The translations under genes were made by a program, and so were the position numbers. The notes beneath the pieces were generated by a model. It saw only the letters and a list, made by a program, of their open reading frames with translations, had not been told where the DNA came from and did no database searches. Source: Tardiphaga sp. (GTDB lineage: Bacteria; Pseudomonadota; Alphaproteobacteria; Rhizobiales; Xanthobacteraceae). Taken from it: a stretch of DNA of 64,000 nt. Below, piece by piece: positions 10,018 through 20,634 of the stretch; the stretch's first letter is position 1; every line of letters begins with the position of its first letter. Where the stretch lies: contig JASBVG010000096.1 of NCBI GenBank assembly GCA_030147505.1, forward strand, positions 1 through 64,000, given 5' to 3'.

Positions 10018-13000
10018 ACAGATTCCTTCGGCTCCCCGCTCAGGATACGCAACAAACCGGCCAATGGAACCCGCAGCCAGTCCGGCCGATGTGCGAGTTC
10101 ATATTCGATCTCGTAGAATGCTTTTTCGATCAGGAAGAACTTCAACATATCGTCGGCCGCCTTGGCATCGGCCGGCCACAGTCGCCTATCGGTCATGGCT
10201 TCGCGGTAAGCCCCCACGAAAGCATCGATGGCTCTGTCGCGCCACGAAGTCAGTGCAGTCGCGAGCTTGCCGTTCTCGTCGGGCGCAATCTTCTCGGCGC
10301 GCTCGAGAGCTGCTGTGGCTGAATAGTCGATCGAGCGGATCAGTCCGGCGACATCCCGTGCGGCCGGCGCCTTGCGGCGACGGTCGTCGATGGAGCGGCG
10401 CGGCTCACCCTCGAAATCGATGATGAAGATGTCGTCCTTGACGATCAGCATCTGGCCAAGATGGAAATCGCCATGATGGCGGATCTTCAGCCCGTCGATC
10501 TTGTTCGGCAGCAGGCCATTGAGCGTCTCGCGCAGGGTGTTGCGCAGCGCCAGAACGGCATCGATCAGATTTCGGTCGCCATCGCGCGCAGCATTGCGGC
10601 GCTGCGCGAGGAGGCTGAACACCGGCTCGGCGCGGGTGACGATCTCGTCGGTCCACACCCCGATGTCGGCGTCCGTCGTCGGCTCCGGCTCGAAATCTGC
10701 GATGTCGTCACGGCTCGCCAGCGCCATCTGCATCTCGGCGACGCGCAGACCCGTCTGGGTCATGTAGCGCAGATAGGCGATCTGATCCTCGCTCATCTTG
10801 TGGCCGTCGTCCACCGCGAGCAGGCGCTCGCGGTCGACAAAGCGGTCGAGATAGCCGGACGACACGGTCCAGGCATCGCCCTGGTTCTGCACGAAGGCGT
10901 GAACGATGGAGACGGCGCTGCGCTGATCGCCTTCGATCAGCTCGATGCTGCCCAGCAAGGCCGGGGTATTGGCGAAGCCGGCGATCTCGGTGAGGAAGTG
11001 GCCGACCTCGATCTCCGGGTTGATGCCTGTCTGTAGCTTGCGATAGATCTTCACCACATAGTCGCTGTCAACCAGCGCAGTCGAGTTCGATTGTTCGGTC
11101 TCCACTGCGCGGATATTTTCAAGCTTGTGCTGCGGCTTGTCGATGAGTTTTCCGGTCGGGCGGAATTCGAGCTTGATGCCTTCGATTTCTTCCACCGTCA
11201 CCGAATTTCGCAAATTGTAGAGCAGCAACGAAATGAAGATCTCGTCGGTGGCGACATCGAGGAGCGTGCCTTCGCGCGCTCCCTGGCGCACGGCGGAAAA
11301 GGCCTTCGGGTTATAGCGGTCGCGGTCGAAGCGCACCCAGTCGATCTGCATCGGCAGCACGTAACGCGATGTGGCGCCGCGCTGGGTAGTCTCGAAGAAG
11401 GCGAGCCATGGCCGGTTATCGCCGACCAGGCAGAACGGCGTCGCTGATGTCAGCGTCGGCTGAATCGCCTTGGCATTGCGTTCGGGATACCACCGGGAAC
11501 GCGCCAGGAAGCCCGGCAGCACATCGTGTTCGAACACACCGCGCGTGCGCGCCAGCGTCATCCAGGTGGAGCCGAGCGGCACAACCAAGGTTTCGAATTC
11601 CGGCACGACGGCAGGCTGCGAGTGTTCGGAAACATCGCGCTTCTCAAGCTGGAACCAGTAGAAGCCGTAGGGCGCCAATGTGATCATATAGGGCAGATCG
11701 CCGATCGGCGGGAATTTGGTGCGGCCGAGCATTTCCAGCGGCACGCGTTCCTTCCACGGCGACAGATCGAGCTCGGTGGCCTGCGCGGCGCGCGAAAGGT
11801 TGGCAACGCAGAGGATCACCTCGTCGCCGAGCTGACGCACATAGCACAGCACCGAGCGGTTCTCGGGCCGGATGAAGGTCATGGTGCCGCGGCCGAAGGC
11901 CAGCGTGGACTTGCGGACAGCGATCAGGCGCTTGGTCGCCGACAGCAAGGACGATAGACTACGCGACTGCGCTTCGACGTTCACCGACTCATAGCCATAG
12001 ATCGGGTCCATGATCGGCGGCGCGTAAAGGCGCGCAGGGTCGGCGCGCGAGAAGCCGCCATTGCGGTCCGGCGTCCACTGCATTGGTGTACGCACGCCAT
12101 TGCGGTCGCCGAGATAGATGTTGTCGCCCATGCCGATCTCGTCGCCGTAATAGATGATCGGCGTGCCCGGGAATGACAGCAGCAGCGAGTCCATCAGCTC
12201 GATCTTGCGGCGGTCATTGTCCATCAGCGGCGCGAGGCGGCGGCGGATGCCGACATTGATGCGCGCACGCGGATCGTTCGCGTAAGTTGACCATAAATAG
12301 TCGCGTTCGACGTCGGTGACCATTTCGAGGGTCAGCTCATCGTGATTGCGCAGGAACATCGCCCACTGGCAATCGTTCGGGATGTCCGGCGTCTGCCGCA
12401 TGATGTCGGTGATCGGAAAACGATCTTCCTGCGCGAGCGCCATATAGATGCGCGGCATCAGCGGGAAGTGATAGGCCATATGGCATTCGTCGGAATCGCC
12501 AAAATATTCCTGCACGTCCTCCGGCCACTGATTTGCCTCGGCGAGCAGTAGGCGGCCCGGCGCATAGGCATCGAGCTCGGCGCGGAGATGCTTGATGACC
12601 TTGTGGGTCTCCGGCAAATTTTCGTTATTGGTGCCGTCGCGCTCGATCAGATACGGGATCGCATCGAGACGGAAGCCGTCCACACCGGCATCGAGCCAGC
12701 GCTTCATCACCTGGACCACGGCAGACAGCACGCGCGGATTGTCGAAATTCAGGTCCGGCTGGTGCGAGAAAAACCGGTGCCAGTAATAGGCCTTGGCTTC
12801 CGGGTCCCAGGTCCAGTTGGATTTCTCCGTATCGGTGAAGATGATGCGGGTGCCGTCATACTTCTTGTCGGTGTCGCTCCAGACATACCAGTCGCGCGCG
12901 CTCGATCCGGCCGGGCTGCGGCGGGCACGCTTGAACCAGTCGTGCTGGTCGGAGGTATGGTTCACCACGAGTTCGGTGATGACGCGAAGACCGCGGCGCT

Positions 13001-13322
13001 TGGCTTCATGGATGAAGCGCTTGAAGTCCTTCATCGTCCCGAAGTCGGGATGAATGCTGCCATAGTCGGCGATGTCATAGCCGTCGTCGCGGCCGGGCGA
13101 CGGATAGAACGGCATCAGCCACAGCGTGGTGACGCCAAGTTCCTGCAGATAGTCCAGCTTCTCGGTGAGCCCGATGAAGTCGCCGATGCCGTCATTATTG
13201 CTATCCGCGAAGGTCTTCACGTGCAGCTGGTAGATGATCGCGTCCTTGTACCAGAGCGGATCGATCGCATTGTCAGGCTGCGCGACGTCCGGCTTGTTCT
13301 TTATGTCGGTCATCACATTCAT
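10014..13322 (-). CDS. treS: Trehalose synthase-maltokinase fusion protein
   Basis: About 1102 residues in two parts. The N-terminal GH13 part (about 1-560) is trehalose synthase, which interconverts trehalose and maltose: [18 protein letters not shown] near 218, [13 protein letters not shown] near 262 and [17 protein letters not shown] near 326. The C-terminal part (about 600-1100) is a maltokinase (Pep2/Mak) with an aminoglycoside-phosphotransferase-like fold: [11 protein letters not shown] near 955 and [12 protein letters not shown] near 968. The fusion makes maltose-1-phosphate, the donor used by GlgE next door. Start chosen at ATG 13322, 11 bp after the glgE stop; an in-frame extension upstream is the glgE shadow. 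Such fusions are known in several bacteria. Confidence 0.93.
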   Translation of the reverse strand: MNVMTDIKNKPDVAQPDNAIDPLWYKDAIIYQLHVKTFADSNNDGIGDFIGLTEKLDYLQELGVTTLWLMPFYPSPGRDDGYDIADYGSIHPDFGTMKDFKRFIHEAKRRGLRVITELVVNHTSDQHDWFKRARRSPAGSSARDWYVWSDTDKKYDGTRIIFTDTEKSNWTWDPEAKAYYWHRFFSHQPDLNFDNPRVLSAVVQVMKRWLDAGVDGFRLDAIPYLIERDGTNNENLPETHKVIKHLRAELDAYAPGRLLLAEANQWPEDVQEYFGDSDECHMAYHFPLMPRIYMALAQEDRFPITDIMRQTPDIPNDCQWAMFLRNHDELTLEMVTDVERDYLWSTYANDPRARINVGIRRRLAPLMDNDRRKIELMDSLLLSFPGTPIIYYGDEIGMGDNIYLGDRNGVRTPMQWTPDRNGGFSRADPARLYAPPIMDPIYGYESVNVEAQSRSLSSLLSATKRLIAVRKSTLAFGRGTMTFIRPENRSVLCYVRQLGDEVILCVANLSRAAQATELDLSPWKERVPLEMLGRTKFPPIGDLPYMITLAPYGFYWFQLEKRDVSEHSQPAVVPEFETLVVPLGSTWMTLARTRGVFEHDVLPGFLARSRWYPERNAKAIQPTLTSATPFCLVGDNRPWLAFFETTQRGATSRYVLPMQIDWVRFDRDRYNPKAFSAVRQGAREGTLLDVATDEIFISLLLYNLRNSVTVEEIEGIKLEFRPTGKLIDKPQHKLENIRAVETEQSNSTALVDSDYVVKIYRKLQTGINPEIEVGHFLTEIAGFANTPALLGSIELIEGDQRSAVSIVHAFVQNQGDAWTVSSGYLDRFVDRERLLAVDDGHKMSEDQIAYLRYMTQTGLRVAEMQMALASRDDIADFEPEPTTDADIGVWTDEIVTRAEPVFSLLAQRRNAARDGDRNLIDAVLALRNTLRETLNGLLPNKIDGLKIRHHGDFHLGQMLIVKDDIFIIDFEGEPRRSIDDRRRKAPAARDVAGLIRSIDYSATAALERAEKIAPDENGKLATALTSWRDRAIDAFVGAYREAMTDRRLWPADAKAADDMLKFFLIEKAFYEIEYELAHRPDWLRVPLAGLLRILSGEPKESV

Positions 13323-13333
13323 TACGGGCGCTT

Positions 13334-15250
13334 TCAGGCGAGGCAGCGGAATAGGGCGGCGGGGTCGCGTTGCGGATCGATGCGCAGGCGGATGCCGCCC
13401 CATTCGACGCCGTGGCGCTCACCGGTGATGATGTTCTCGACAGCAGCGACGTTGCGCTTCTCGCCATCGACCAAGACTTGCGCGTCGATGGGCAGCCAGA
13501 ACTCGTAAGGATCGCGCGAGATCGCGATCGCGCCGGCCACCACATTGGTGCCGTCCACCGACGTTTTGACGAAACCGATGATGTTGTCGTTCTCTACCGG
13601 CATGAAGCGCAGGTTGGAAATCTGCTGCAGCGCCGGATTGGCGCGGCGGGCGAAGTTCAACGCAGTGATATAGGGCTTGATATTGCCCGGCTTATCCCAA
13701 TCCCGCGTCCTGATCTCGTATTTCTCGGAATCAAGGTATTCTTCCTTGCCTGGGATCGGCTGGTGCTCGAGCAGCTCGAAGCCGTTATAGATGCCGTAAA
13801 CCGACGACAGTATCGCCGCCAGCGCAACGCGCGACTTGAACATCCACGATTCGCCGGACTGCAGGTGATAGGGCAGGATGTCCGGTGTGTTGACGAAGAA
13901 ATTCGGACGATAGTATTCGCGCTCGGGATAGCCGCAGAGTTCGTTGAGATACTGTTCGATCTCCCACTTGGCCGTTCGCCAGGTGAAATAGGTGTAACTC
14001 TGCGAGAAGCCGAGCTTGGCGAGGCCCTTCATCAGCTTCGGTCGCGTGAACGCTTCCGCGAGGAACAGCGCATCCGGATGCTTTAGCTGCACCTCATGGA
14101 TCACCCACTCCCAAAACCGTAGCGGCTTGGTGTGAGGATTGTCGATACGGAAGATTTTGACGCCCTGGTCGCACCAATAGAGCAGCATGTCGCGCAGTGC
14201 ATTCCACAGCGACCCGGAGTCATCGCAGTCGAAATCGGGATTGTGAATGTCTTGATATTTCTTCGGCGGGTTCTCGGCATATTTCATTGAGCCGTCCGGC
14301 CGGCGCTTGAACCAGTCCGGATGCTGCTTGATCCACGGGTGGTCCGGCGAGCACTGCACGGCGATATCGATGGCGACTTCCATGTCATGCTGCTTGCAGG
14401 CGGCGATGACGGCATGGAAGTCTTCCAGTGTGCCGAGATCGGGATGGATGGCGTCATGGCCGCCCTCGGCGCCTCCGATGGCGTAGGGACTGCCGACATC
14501 GCCGGGCTCGGCATTGAGCGCGTTGTTCTTGCCCTTGCGGTTGGTGACGCCGATCGGGTGGATCGGGGTGAAATACAGCACATCGAAGCCCATCGCCGCG
14601 ATGTCCGGCAGACGCGCGATGCAATCGCGAAAGGTGCCGTGCTGGCCGGGCACCTTGCTCTGGCTGCGCGGGACCATCTCATACCAGGCGCCGTTGCGGG
14701 CGCGTTCGCGATCGATCATCAGCGGCAGCAGTGCAGAACGGGTCACGTCAGGACGCGACTGCGCCTCGGCCATGGCTTCACGCAGCCTGGGCGAGCGCAG
14801 TGGCTCGGTTTCGCCGCTTTGTAGATAGGCCTCGCATTGTTTGACGATGAAAGCCGACGCCTCGGCACCGCCCGATTGCGCCTTGGTCATCAAGCCGGCG
14901 CCTTCCAGAGCATCGAGGGTGACGTCCTGTCCGGCCTTCAGCTTGAGCTCGAAGCCGTGGCGCCAAGTGGCGAATTCATCGGTCCAGGCTTCGATGGCAT
15001 AAACGTGGCGACCGATTTCGTTCGGCGTGAACGTGCCGTGCCAGCGGTCGTTAACATCCATGGTCATCGGGACGCGCTGCCACTCGCGATCCTGTTCCCG
15101 GCGCCAGACGATGGCGGCATCGATGATCTCGTGACCATCGCGATAGATGTCGGCCCAGACTTCGATGGCCTCCCCCTGAATGCGCTTTACTGGAAATCTA
15201 CCGCCATCGATGATTGGGTAGATGTCCTCGATATGAAACGCGCCGCTCAT
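13334..15250 (-). CDS. glgE: Alpha-1,4-glucan:maltose-1-phosphate maltosyltransferase
   Basis: GH13_3 enzyme that adds maltosyl units from maltose-1-phosphate to alpha-1,4-glucan. Signature motifs: [18 protein letters not shown] near residue 370 (nucleophile), [13 protein letters not shown] near 398 (acid/base) and [15 protein letters not shown] near 455. The N-terminal E-set domain begins [21 protein letters not shown] 15250 ([12 protein letters not shown]) gives about 638 residues and is chosen because homologues align from there; an in-frame GTG at 15286 is possible. It is the first gene of the six-gene minus-strand operon, so its promoter should lie in 15251-15497. Confidence 0.93.
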   Translation of the reverse strand: MSGAFHIEDIYPIIDGGRFPVKRIQGEAIEVWADIYRDGHEIIDAAIVWRREQDREWQRVPMTMDVNDRWHGTFTPNEIGRHVYAIEAWTDEFATWRHGFELKLKAGQDVTLDALEGAGLMTKAQSGGAEASAFIVKQCEAYLQSGETEPLRSPRLREAMAEAQSRPDVTRSALLPLMIDRERARNGAWYEMVPRSQSKVPGQHGTFRDCIARLPDIAAMGFDVLYFTPIHPIGVTNRKGKNNALNAEPGDVGSPYAIGGAEGGHDAIHPDLGTLEDFHAVIAACKQHDMEVAIDIAVQCSPDHPWIKQHPDWFKRRPDGSMKYAENPPKKYQDIHNPDFDCDDSGSLWNALRDMLLYWCDQGVKIFRIDNPHTKPLRFWEWVIHEVQLKHPDALFLAEAFTRPKLMKGLAKLGFSQSYTYFTWRTAKWEIEQYLNELCGYPEREYYRPNFFVNTPDILPYHLQSGESWMFKSRVALAAILSSVYGIYNGFELLEHQPIPGKEEYLDSEKYEIRTRDWDKPGNIKPYITALNFARRANPALQQISNLRFMPVENDNIIGFVKTSVDGTNVVAGAIAISRDPYEFWLPIDAQVLVDGEKRNVAAVENIITGERHGVEWGGIRLRIDPQRDPAALFRCLA

Positions 15251-15497
15251 CGCGGAGCTCAGATTTGTCTGGGATGTTCTGTTCACGGTGATGCCATCAA
15301 CAAGAGGGAGGTCAGGACCCCGTGTGGGACGGGAGCGCTGCAATCCTATAAGAAGCTTCGTGACAGGGGTTTGGTTCCCCTCGGAACCGAGCTTAAGCCA
15401 TTGCGTTGGAAGTCGGATATCCTCTTCCGTAACCTCATGAAATTCCGCAGCAACCTGCGATATCCGTTGGGTTGTTGCCCTGCAAACAGCGTGCCGA
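15251..15497. promoter_or_regulatory. Divergent promoter region between glgE and malQ
   Basis: 247 bp between the divergent glgE operon and the malQ-GH15 pair. It must hold promoters for both directions unless glgE starts further upstream at GTG 15286. I could not pick out a clear -35/-10 pair or operator by eye. Confidence 0.45.
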
Positions 15498-17447
15498 ATG
15501 GACCTTTACGCCAAAGCCGCCGAACTCGGAATTCAGACCGGTTTCCACGATGGACAGGGGGCGTGGCACACCACAGACGCCGCTGCGCTGGAGATCATCC
15601 TCAACGCGTTGCCGGTGCGTGCCCCGCGCCGTTTCCTCGATCATGTGGTTGCGCTGCGCGCCGGCGAGGGCGGGCGGACACAACTGACTGAGGTGGCAAC
15701 CTCACCGCTGAAGTGGGAAGTGTGGGACGGCGATCGGCTGATGGCCGAGGGCTCGGCCCATGGCCGAGAGATCGCGTGGCCGGCCAATCTGCCTGTCGGC
15801 GTGCATCGCCTGCGGCTCGCCGACGCATCGCTGTATTCGGAAGAAGTCGCGCTCGTTGTGGCGCCCGCCAAGGCCTATGTCGGCACATTCGAGCGCATCT
15901 GGATGCTCGCCGTGCAGCTTTACGGCCTGCGCTCCGAGCGCAACTGGGGCATCGGCGATTTCACCGATCTGCAGAATCTGATCCGGGTGGGCGCCAGCCT
16001 CGGCGCGGGGGGCGTCGGCCTCAATCCGCTGCACGCGCTGTTTGACGATCGCCCGGCCGAATGCAGTCCCTATTCGCCGAACAGCCGGCTCTTTCTCAAC
16101 CCGCTTTATATCGATGTCGAAGCGCTGCCCGAATTCGCTGGAGCCGCCGACAGTGAATTCGCGCCGCTTCGGCGTTCGACCCTCGTCGATTACCCCGCGG
16201 TCGCTGCGGTCAAGTGGAAGGCATTGCGTGCGGCATTCGCGCAATTCCAGTCCGATCCCAAGTCGCCGCGTCAGGCCGCTTTTGCCGCCTTCCGCAAAGA
16301 GCGTGCGCCGCTGTTGACGCGCTTTGCATGTTTCGAGGTGCTGCGACATCGCTACAACACCGCATGGTGGGACTGGCCGTCCGAATGGCAGCATCCGGAC
16401 GATGTCAAATGCGCCGAACTCCGCGCAGGACCCGATGGCGCTGACGTCGCCTTCATCGAATACGTGCAATGGAATGCCGATCAGCAGCTCAAGGCCTGCT
16501 TCGATCTCACCATCGATTTGAAGATGCCGGTCGGCCTGTATCTCGATGTCGCCGTTGGTGTGCAGGCCGGCGGCTTCGATGCATGGAATGAGCAGCTTGC
16601 GATCTCGCGGCATCTGTCCGTCGGCGCACCGCCGGATGCGCTGCAGCCAGCTGGGCAGAATTGGGGGCTCGCCGGCTTCAATGCCGCCGGTCTGGAAGTG
16701 CAGGCTTTTGCGCCCTTCAAGGAGATGCTGCGCGCTTCCATGCGGTATGCCGGCGCGATCCGCCTCGATCACGTGCTCGGCCTCAACCGGCTCTATGTCG
16801 TGCCGCATGGCTATCGTCCCGACAATGGCGCCTATGTCAAAATGCCACTGGAAGCGCTGCTCGCCGTCGCTGCGCAGGAGAGCGTCGCCAACAAGTGCGT
16901 TGTCATCGGCGAAGACCTCGGCACCGTACCGGAGGGATTTCGCGATCACATGGCCGCCTGGGGTATCTGGTCGTATCTCGTTATGATGTTCGAACGCGAC
17001 GAGCGCTACGCGTTCCGCGGCATCGATTATTACGCGCCGAACGCTCTCGTTACGTTCAACACCCACGATTTGCCGACCTATACCGGCTGGCGTAGCTATC
17101 ATGATCTGCAGCTCAAGCGCTCGCTCGGCATCGATCCTGGCGAGAGCGACGACGCCCGGCGTTACGCCATCGAGATGCTGGATGCCGCGCTGCGGGAGAA
17201 TGGCATCGAGCGCACCGATTTCTTTGGCGTCGCTCACTTTCTCGCGCGTACGCGAACCCGCCTTGAGGCTATTGCGTTAGAAGATCTGCTCGGCGTCAGC
17301 GATCAGCCGAATATTCCCGGCACCATCGACGAGCACCCGAACTGGCGGCAGCGGTTGCCGGCGACGGTAGAAACGATGGCGAGCGCGATCGATCGCGACG
17401 CATTACGTATTGCAACCGCGGACAGGAGTTCGCCCGCATCGAAGTAA
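15498..17447 (+). CDS. malQ: 4-alpha-glucanotransferase (amylomaltase)
   Basis: 649-residue GH77 enzyme that transfers glucan segments between maltodextrins and releases glucose. Motifs: AIRLDHVLGLNRLYVVPHG near 422 (nucleophile Asp), VVIGEDLGTVPEGF near 470 (acid Glu) and VTFNTHDLPTYTGW near 522. YGLRSERNWGIGDFTDLQ near 140-155 is typical of MalQ. It faces away from glgE and is followed 21 bp later by a GH15 gene. It would recycle short maltodextrins left by GlgX and TreY. The ribosome site before ATG 15498 is poor. Confidence 0.95.
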   Translation: MDLYAKAAELGIQTGFHDGQGAWHTTDAAALEIILNALPVRAPRRFLDHVVALRAGEGGRTQLTEVATSPLKWEVWDGDRLMAEGSAHGREIAWPANLPVGVHRLRLADASLYSEEVALVVAPAKAYVGTFERIWMLAVQLYGLRSERNWGIGDFTDLQNLIRVGASLGAGGVGLNPLHALFDDRPAECSPYSPNSRLFLNPLYIDVEALPEFAGAADSEFAPLRRSTLVDYPAVAAVKWKALRAAFAQFQSDPKSPRQAAFAAFRKERAPLLTRFACFEVLRHRYNTAWWDWPSEWQHPDDVKCAELRAGPDGADVAFIEYVQWNADQQLKACFDLTIDLKMPVGLYLDVAVGVQAGGFDAWNEQLAISRHLSVGAPPDALQPAGQNWGLAGFNAAGLEVQAFAPFKEMLRASMRYAGAIRLDHVLGLNRLYVVPHGYRPDNGAYVKMPLEALLAVAAQESVANKCVVIGEDLGTVPEGFRDHMAAWGIWSYLVMMFERDERYAFRGIDYYAPNALVTFNTHDLPTYTGWRSYHDLQLKRSLGIDPGESDDARRYAIEMLDAALRENGIERTDFFGVAHFLARTRTRLEAIALEDLLGVSDQPNIPGTIDEHPNWRQRLPATVETMASAIDRDALRIATADRSSPASK

Positions 17448-17468
17448 ATTTCAGGTGGCGGAGAGACA

Positions 17469-19268
17469 TTGTACAGCAATATCGAAGATTACGCCCTGAT
17501 CGGCGATTGCGAGACCGCCGCTCTTGTCAACCGCAACGGATCTATCGACTGGCTGTGCTGGCCGGCCTTCGATTCGGATGCCTGCTTCACCGCGCTGCTT
17601 GGCACCAAGGATCACGGCCGCTGGCTGATCACGCCCGTCGCTCCCATCAAGGCCTGCAAGCGACGCTACCGCGGCGACTCCCTCATTCTCGAGACCACGC
17701 TGGAGACTGACGACGGCGCGATCACGCTGATCGACTTCATGCCGCCGCGTGGCTCCGCTTCCGATGTCGTTCGCATCGTTCGAGGTGACCGCGGCACGGT
17801 AAAGGTACGGATGGAGCTGATCATCCGCTTCGGATTTGGCGCAGCGATCCCTTGGGTCAAGCGTGACACGGACGACGCGGTGCTCGCTATTTGCGGACCC
17901 GATATGACGGTGCTGCACACGCCCGTGGAGACGCATGGCGAAGACCTCACGACCGTCGCCAAATTCGAGATCGAGGCAGGCGATAGCGTTCCGTTCGTTC
18001 TGACTTACGGGCCGTCGCATCTCAAAGTGCCGGCACCGATTAATGTCGATGAGGCGTTGAAGGATACCGAGGAGTTCTGGAAGGAGTGGAGCAGCCGCTG
18101 CACCTATAAAGGTGAGCACCGCGATCTCGTGATGCGTTCCCTGATTACGCTGAAGGCGCTGATTTATGCGCCGTCGGGCGGTATCGTGGCGGCGCCGACG
18201 ACATCCTTGCCGGAAAAGCTCGGTGGCTCCAGAAATTGGGACTATCGCTTCTGCTGGTTGCGCGATGCGACATTCACGCTGCTGGTACTGATGAATAGCG
18301 GCTACACGGATGAAGCGCGTGCCTGGCATCGTTGGCTGCTGCGCGCTGTCGCCGGCTCGCCTGCCGAGATGCAGATCATGTATGGCATCATGGGGCAGCG
18401 TCGCCTGCTGGAATGGGAAGCCGACTGGCTGCCGGGCTATGGCGGCGCGCTTCCGGTGCGTGTCGGCAATGCCGCCCATGCGCAGTTGCAGCTCGACGTT
18501 TATGGCGAGCTGATCGACGCCTTTCACCAGACCCGGCTTGCCAAACTCGATCTTGAGGATGGTACCTGGGCAGTGGAATGCGAGATTCTGGAGCATCTCG
18601 CTTCGGTCTGGAGCAAGCCTGATCATGGCATCTGGGAGCGCCGTGGCCCTGGTAAGCACTATGTACTGTCGAAGGTCGGCTGCTGGGTCGCTTTCGATCG
18701 CGCCATCAAGAGTGCAGAAAGCTTCAATCTCGAAGGCCCCGTCGAACGATGGAAAGAGCTGCGCGACGAGATACACCGTGACGTGTGCGAGAAGGGCTTC
18801 GATCCCCGCGAAAACACTTTCGTGGAATCTTACGGCTCGGACGTGCTCGACGGCGCCATCCTGCTGCTGCCGCTTCTGGGATTTCTCCCCGCCGACGACC
18901 CGCGCGTAAAAGGCACGATCGCTGCGGTTGAAAGACATCTCTTGCGCGATGGCTTTGTTCTGCGCCACGACCCGCGCGAAGTCACCGGCGAGATCCAGCC
19001 CGCCGAGGGCGCATTCCTTGCTTGCAGTCTGTGGCTGGCCGAGGCCTATATCAAGATGGGCGAGATCACGAAGGCAGAAGAGCTTTTCAATCGCGTGGTG
19101 GCGATCGCGAACGATGTCGGGTTGATCGCAGAGGAGTACGATCCGACCGTGAAACGCCAGACTGGCAACTTCCCGCAGGCGCTGACCCATATCGCGCTGA
19201 TCGCAGTGGCGCATAATCTGGCGAGCGTGAAGCAACCGCATGAGAAGAAGGTGGAGAGGGCGAAGTAG
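17469..19268 (+). CDS. Glycoside hydrolase family 15 protein (glucoamylase/trehalase-like)
   Basis: 599 residues. The N-terminal domain starts IEDYALIGDCETAALV, then NGSIDWLCWPAFDSDACF, the common opening of bacterial GH15 proteins. GGSRNWDYRFCWLRDATFTL near residues 252-270 is the hallmark of the (alpha/alpha)6 catalytic barrel, and EGAFLACSLWLAEAYIKMG lies near the end. The start is TTG 17469, since GGAG stands 5 bp before it and no ATG fits. Family members hydrolyse terminal alpha-glucosidic bonds; some bacterial ones are acid trehalases, which would suit this context. The exact substrate cannot be read from sequence. No signal peptide, so it is cytoplasmic. It is convergent with the HAD gene. 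Confidence 0.88.
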   Translation: MYSNIEDYALIGDCETAALVNRNGSIDWLCWPAFDSDACFTALLGTKDHGRWLITPVAPIKACKRRYRGDSLILETTLETDDGAITLIDFMPPRGSASDVVRIVRGDRGTVKVRMELIIRFGFGAAIPWVKRDTDDAVLAICGPDMTVLHTPVETHGEDLTTVAKFEIEAGDSVPFVLTYGPSHLKVPAPINVDEALKDTEEFWKEWSSRCTYKGEHRDLVMRSLITLKALIYAPSGGIVAAPTTSLPEKLGGSRNWDYRFCWLRDATFTLLVLMNSGYTDEARAWHRWLLRAVAGSPAEMQIMYGIMGQRRLLEWEADWLPGYGGALPVRVGNAAHAQLQLDVYGELIDAFHQTRLAKLDLEDGTWAVECEILEHLASVWSKPDHGIWERRGPGKHYVLSKVGCWVAFDRAIKSAESFNLEGPVERWKELRDEIHRDVCEKGFDPRENTFVESYGSDVLDGAILLLPLLGFLPADDPRVKGTIAAVERHLLRDGFVLRHDPREVTGEIQPAEGAFLACSLWLAEAYIKMGEITKAEELFNRVVAIANDVGLIAEEYDPTVKRQTGNFPQALTHIALIAVAHNLASVKQPHEKKVERAK

Positions 19269-19300
19269 CCGAGACGGGTGGGACTTCCGCAGACTCTAGG

Positions 19301-20110
19301 TCAAGTGCTATTCCTCTGCAAAATCACCTCCACCGCCCCGGCAAATCCCTCATCCTCGTTCGACGCCGTCACCGCTGATGCTTTGCTTTTCACGGTATCG
19401 CTCGCATTGCCCATGGCGATCGAGAAGCCCGCAATCTCGAACATCGGCAGATCGTTCTGCATATCGCCGATCACGGCGATTGCGGATAGAGGAAGACCAA
19501 GCCGCTTGCCCATCGCCTTGACGAATGTCCCCTTGCTTTGGTTCGGTGGCGTCACATCGAGGTAATAGTTCTGCGACCGCACCGCGACAGCGCTGTCGCC
19601 GAGCACTTGCTGCATTTCTGCTTCGCAGCGCTCCAGCAGCGGGAAGTCCGAACTCGCTCCCACGATCTTGCAAGCTTTGGCGAGATAGGGGGCGAAATCA
19701 TCGACCATCAATGGCGCATGCTGGATGGTGTCGCGCTCGTGCGGCACATACTTCCCGTCGTCGCGCTTGATGATCCAGTCCTCATTGGTGAAGATCCAGA
19801 CATCGGCGCCATATTTATCGAGCACCTCGACGCTCTTTCGCGCTGCGGTTTCGCCGATCAGATGCTGCACGATCGGATTCAGTTCGTCGTCCACCATGGA
19901 GCTGCCGTTGAACGGTCCGATCGGCAAAGTGATTCCGAGCGGAGCGATCAGAAAGCGCATGCCGACCGGCGGGCGGCTCGATGTGATGGTGAAACCGATG
20001 CCGGCATCTTCCAGTTTCTTCACCGCGGCCTTGGCCTTGTCGGTGAGCCGCTTGTCATGGGTCACCAGTGTGCCGTCCACATCGGAGACGACGAGGGCGA
20101 TCTTGGTCAT
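19301..20110 (-). CDS. HAD-superfamily Cof-type phosphatase
   Basis: 269 residues with the HAD motif I DVDGTLV (Asp10, Asp12), motif II TSSRPP near residue 43, and VIGDMQNDLPMFEIAG near 215 (motif IV). The large C2-type cap places it with Cof/SPP-like sugar phosphatases. It is the last gene of the tal-pgi/gnd/zwf/pgl/gntK series, 11 bp after gntK. A sugar phosphate is the likely substrate, which is inference. Confidence 0.85.
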   Translation of the reverse strand: MTKIALVVSDVDGTLVTHDKRLTDKAKAAVKKLEDAGIGFTITSSRPPVGMRFLIAPLGITLPIGPFNGSSMVDDELNPIVQHLIGETAARKSVEVLDKYGADVWIFTNEDWIIKRDDGKYVPHERDTIQHAPLMVDDFAPYLAKACKIVGASSDFPLLERCEAEMQQVLGDSAVAVRSQNYYLDVTPPNQSKGTFVKAMGKRLGLPLSAIAVIGDMQNDLPMFEIAGFSIAMGNASDTVKSKASAVTASNEDEGFAGAVEVILQRNST

Positions 20111-20121
20111 GGCGCGATCCT

Positions 20122-20634
20122 TCAGGTCGGCAGTTGCTTGATGACGGCGCTTACGATGCCGTCGATATCATCGTCGATCGATACCGTGATCGGGCGCTCG
20201 TCGGGGCCGGGCGCTTCCAGCGTCTTGAACTGGCTGTCGAGCAGCGACGGCGGCATGAAATGATTTTTCCGCGCCGCCATCCGCTTGCCAATCAGTTCTT
20301 TCGAGCCGTCGAGATAGACGATGCGAATATCGTGCCGGCCATGCAGCAGCAGATCGCGATAGGCGCGTTTGAGCGCGGAACAGGCGACAATGAGCTTGCC
20401 GCCATCGGCCGTGACGCGGTCGATCTCATCGGCAATGCTTTGCAACCAGGGCCAGCGATCTTCGTCGGTGAGCGGTTGGCCGGCGCGTTGCTTCTCGACA
20501 TTCGCAGGAGGATGAAAATCGTCACCATCGGCGAAACGCCAGCCAAGCCGTTCGGCCAGGGCCTTCGCAATCGTGCTCTTTCCCGAACTCGAGACGCCCA
20601 TCACCACGAGCGCATTGGGCGCAGGATCAGACAC
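20122..20634 (-). CDS. gntK: Gluconokinase
   Basis: 170-residue P-loop kinase that phosphorylates gluconate to 6-phosphogluconate. Walker A is GVSSSGKS at residues 13-20; FADGDDFHPPANVEKQRAGQPLTDEDRWPWL near 35-65 is diagnostic of GntK; VYLDGSKELIGKRMAARKNHFMP follows. The start is GTG 20634, because GGAGG stands 6 bp upstream; it overlaps the end of pgl by 8 bp. The longer in-frame reading upstream is a pgl shadow. Confidence 0.92.
   Translation of the reverse strand: MSDPAPNALVVMGVSSSGKSTIAKALAERLGWRFADGDDFHPPANVEKQRAGQPLTDEDRWPWLQSIADEIDRVTADGGKLIVACSALKRAYRDLLLHGRHDIRIVYLDGSKELIGKRMAARKNHFMPPSLLDSQFKTLEAPGPDERPITVSIDDDIDGIVSAVIKQLPT

Noticed and set aside
17451-19241. 596-residue open frame antisense to the GH15 gene
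   Set aside because: Shadow of a well-supported glycoside hydrolase, with no ribosome site or motif.
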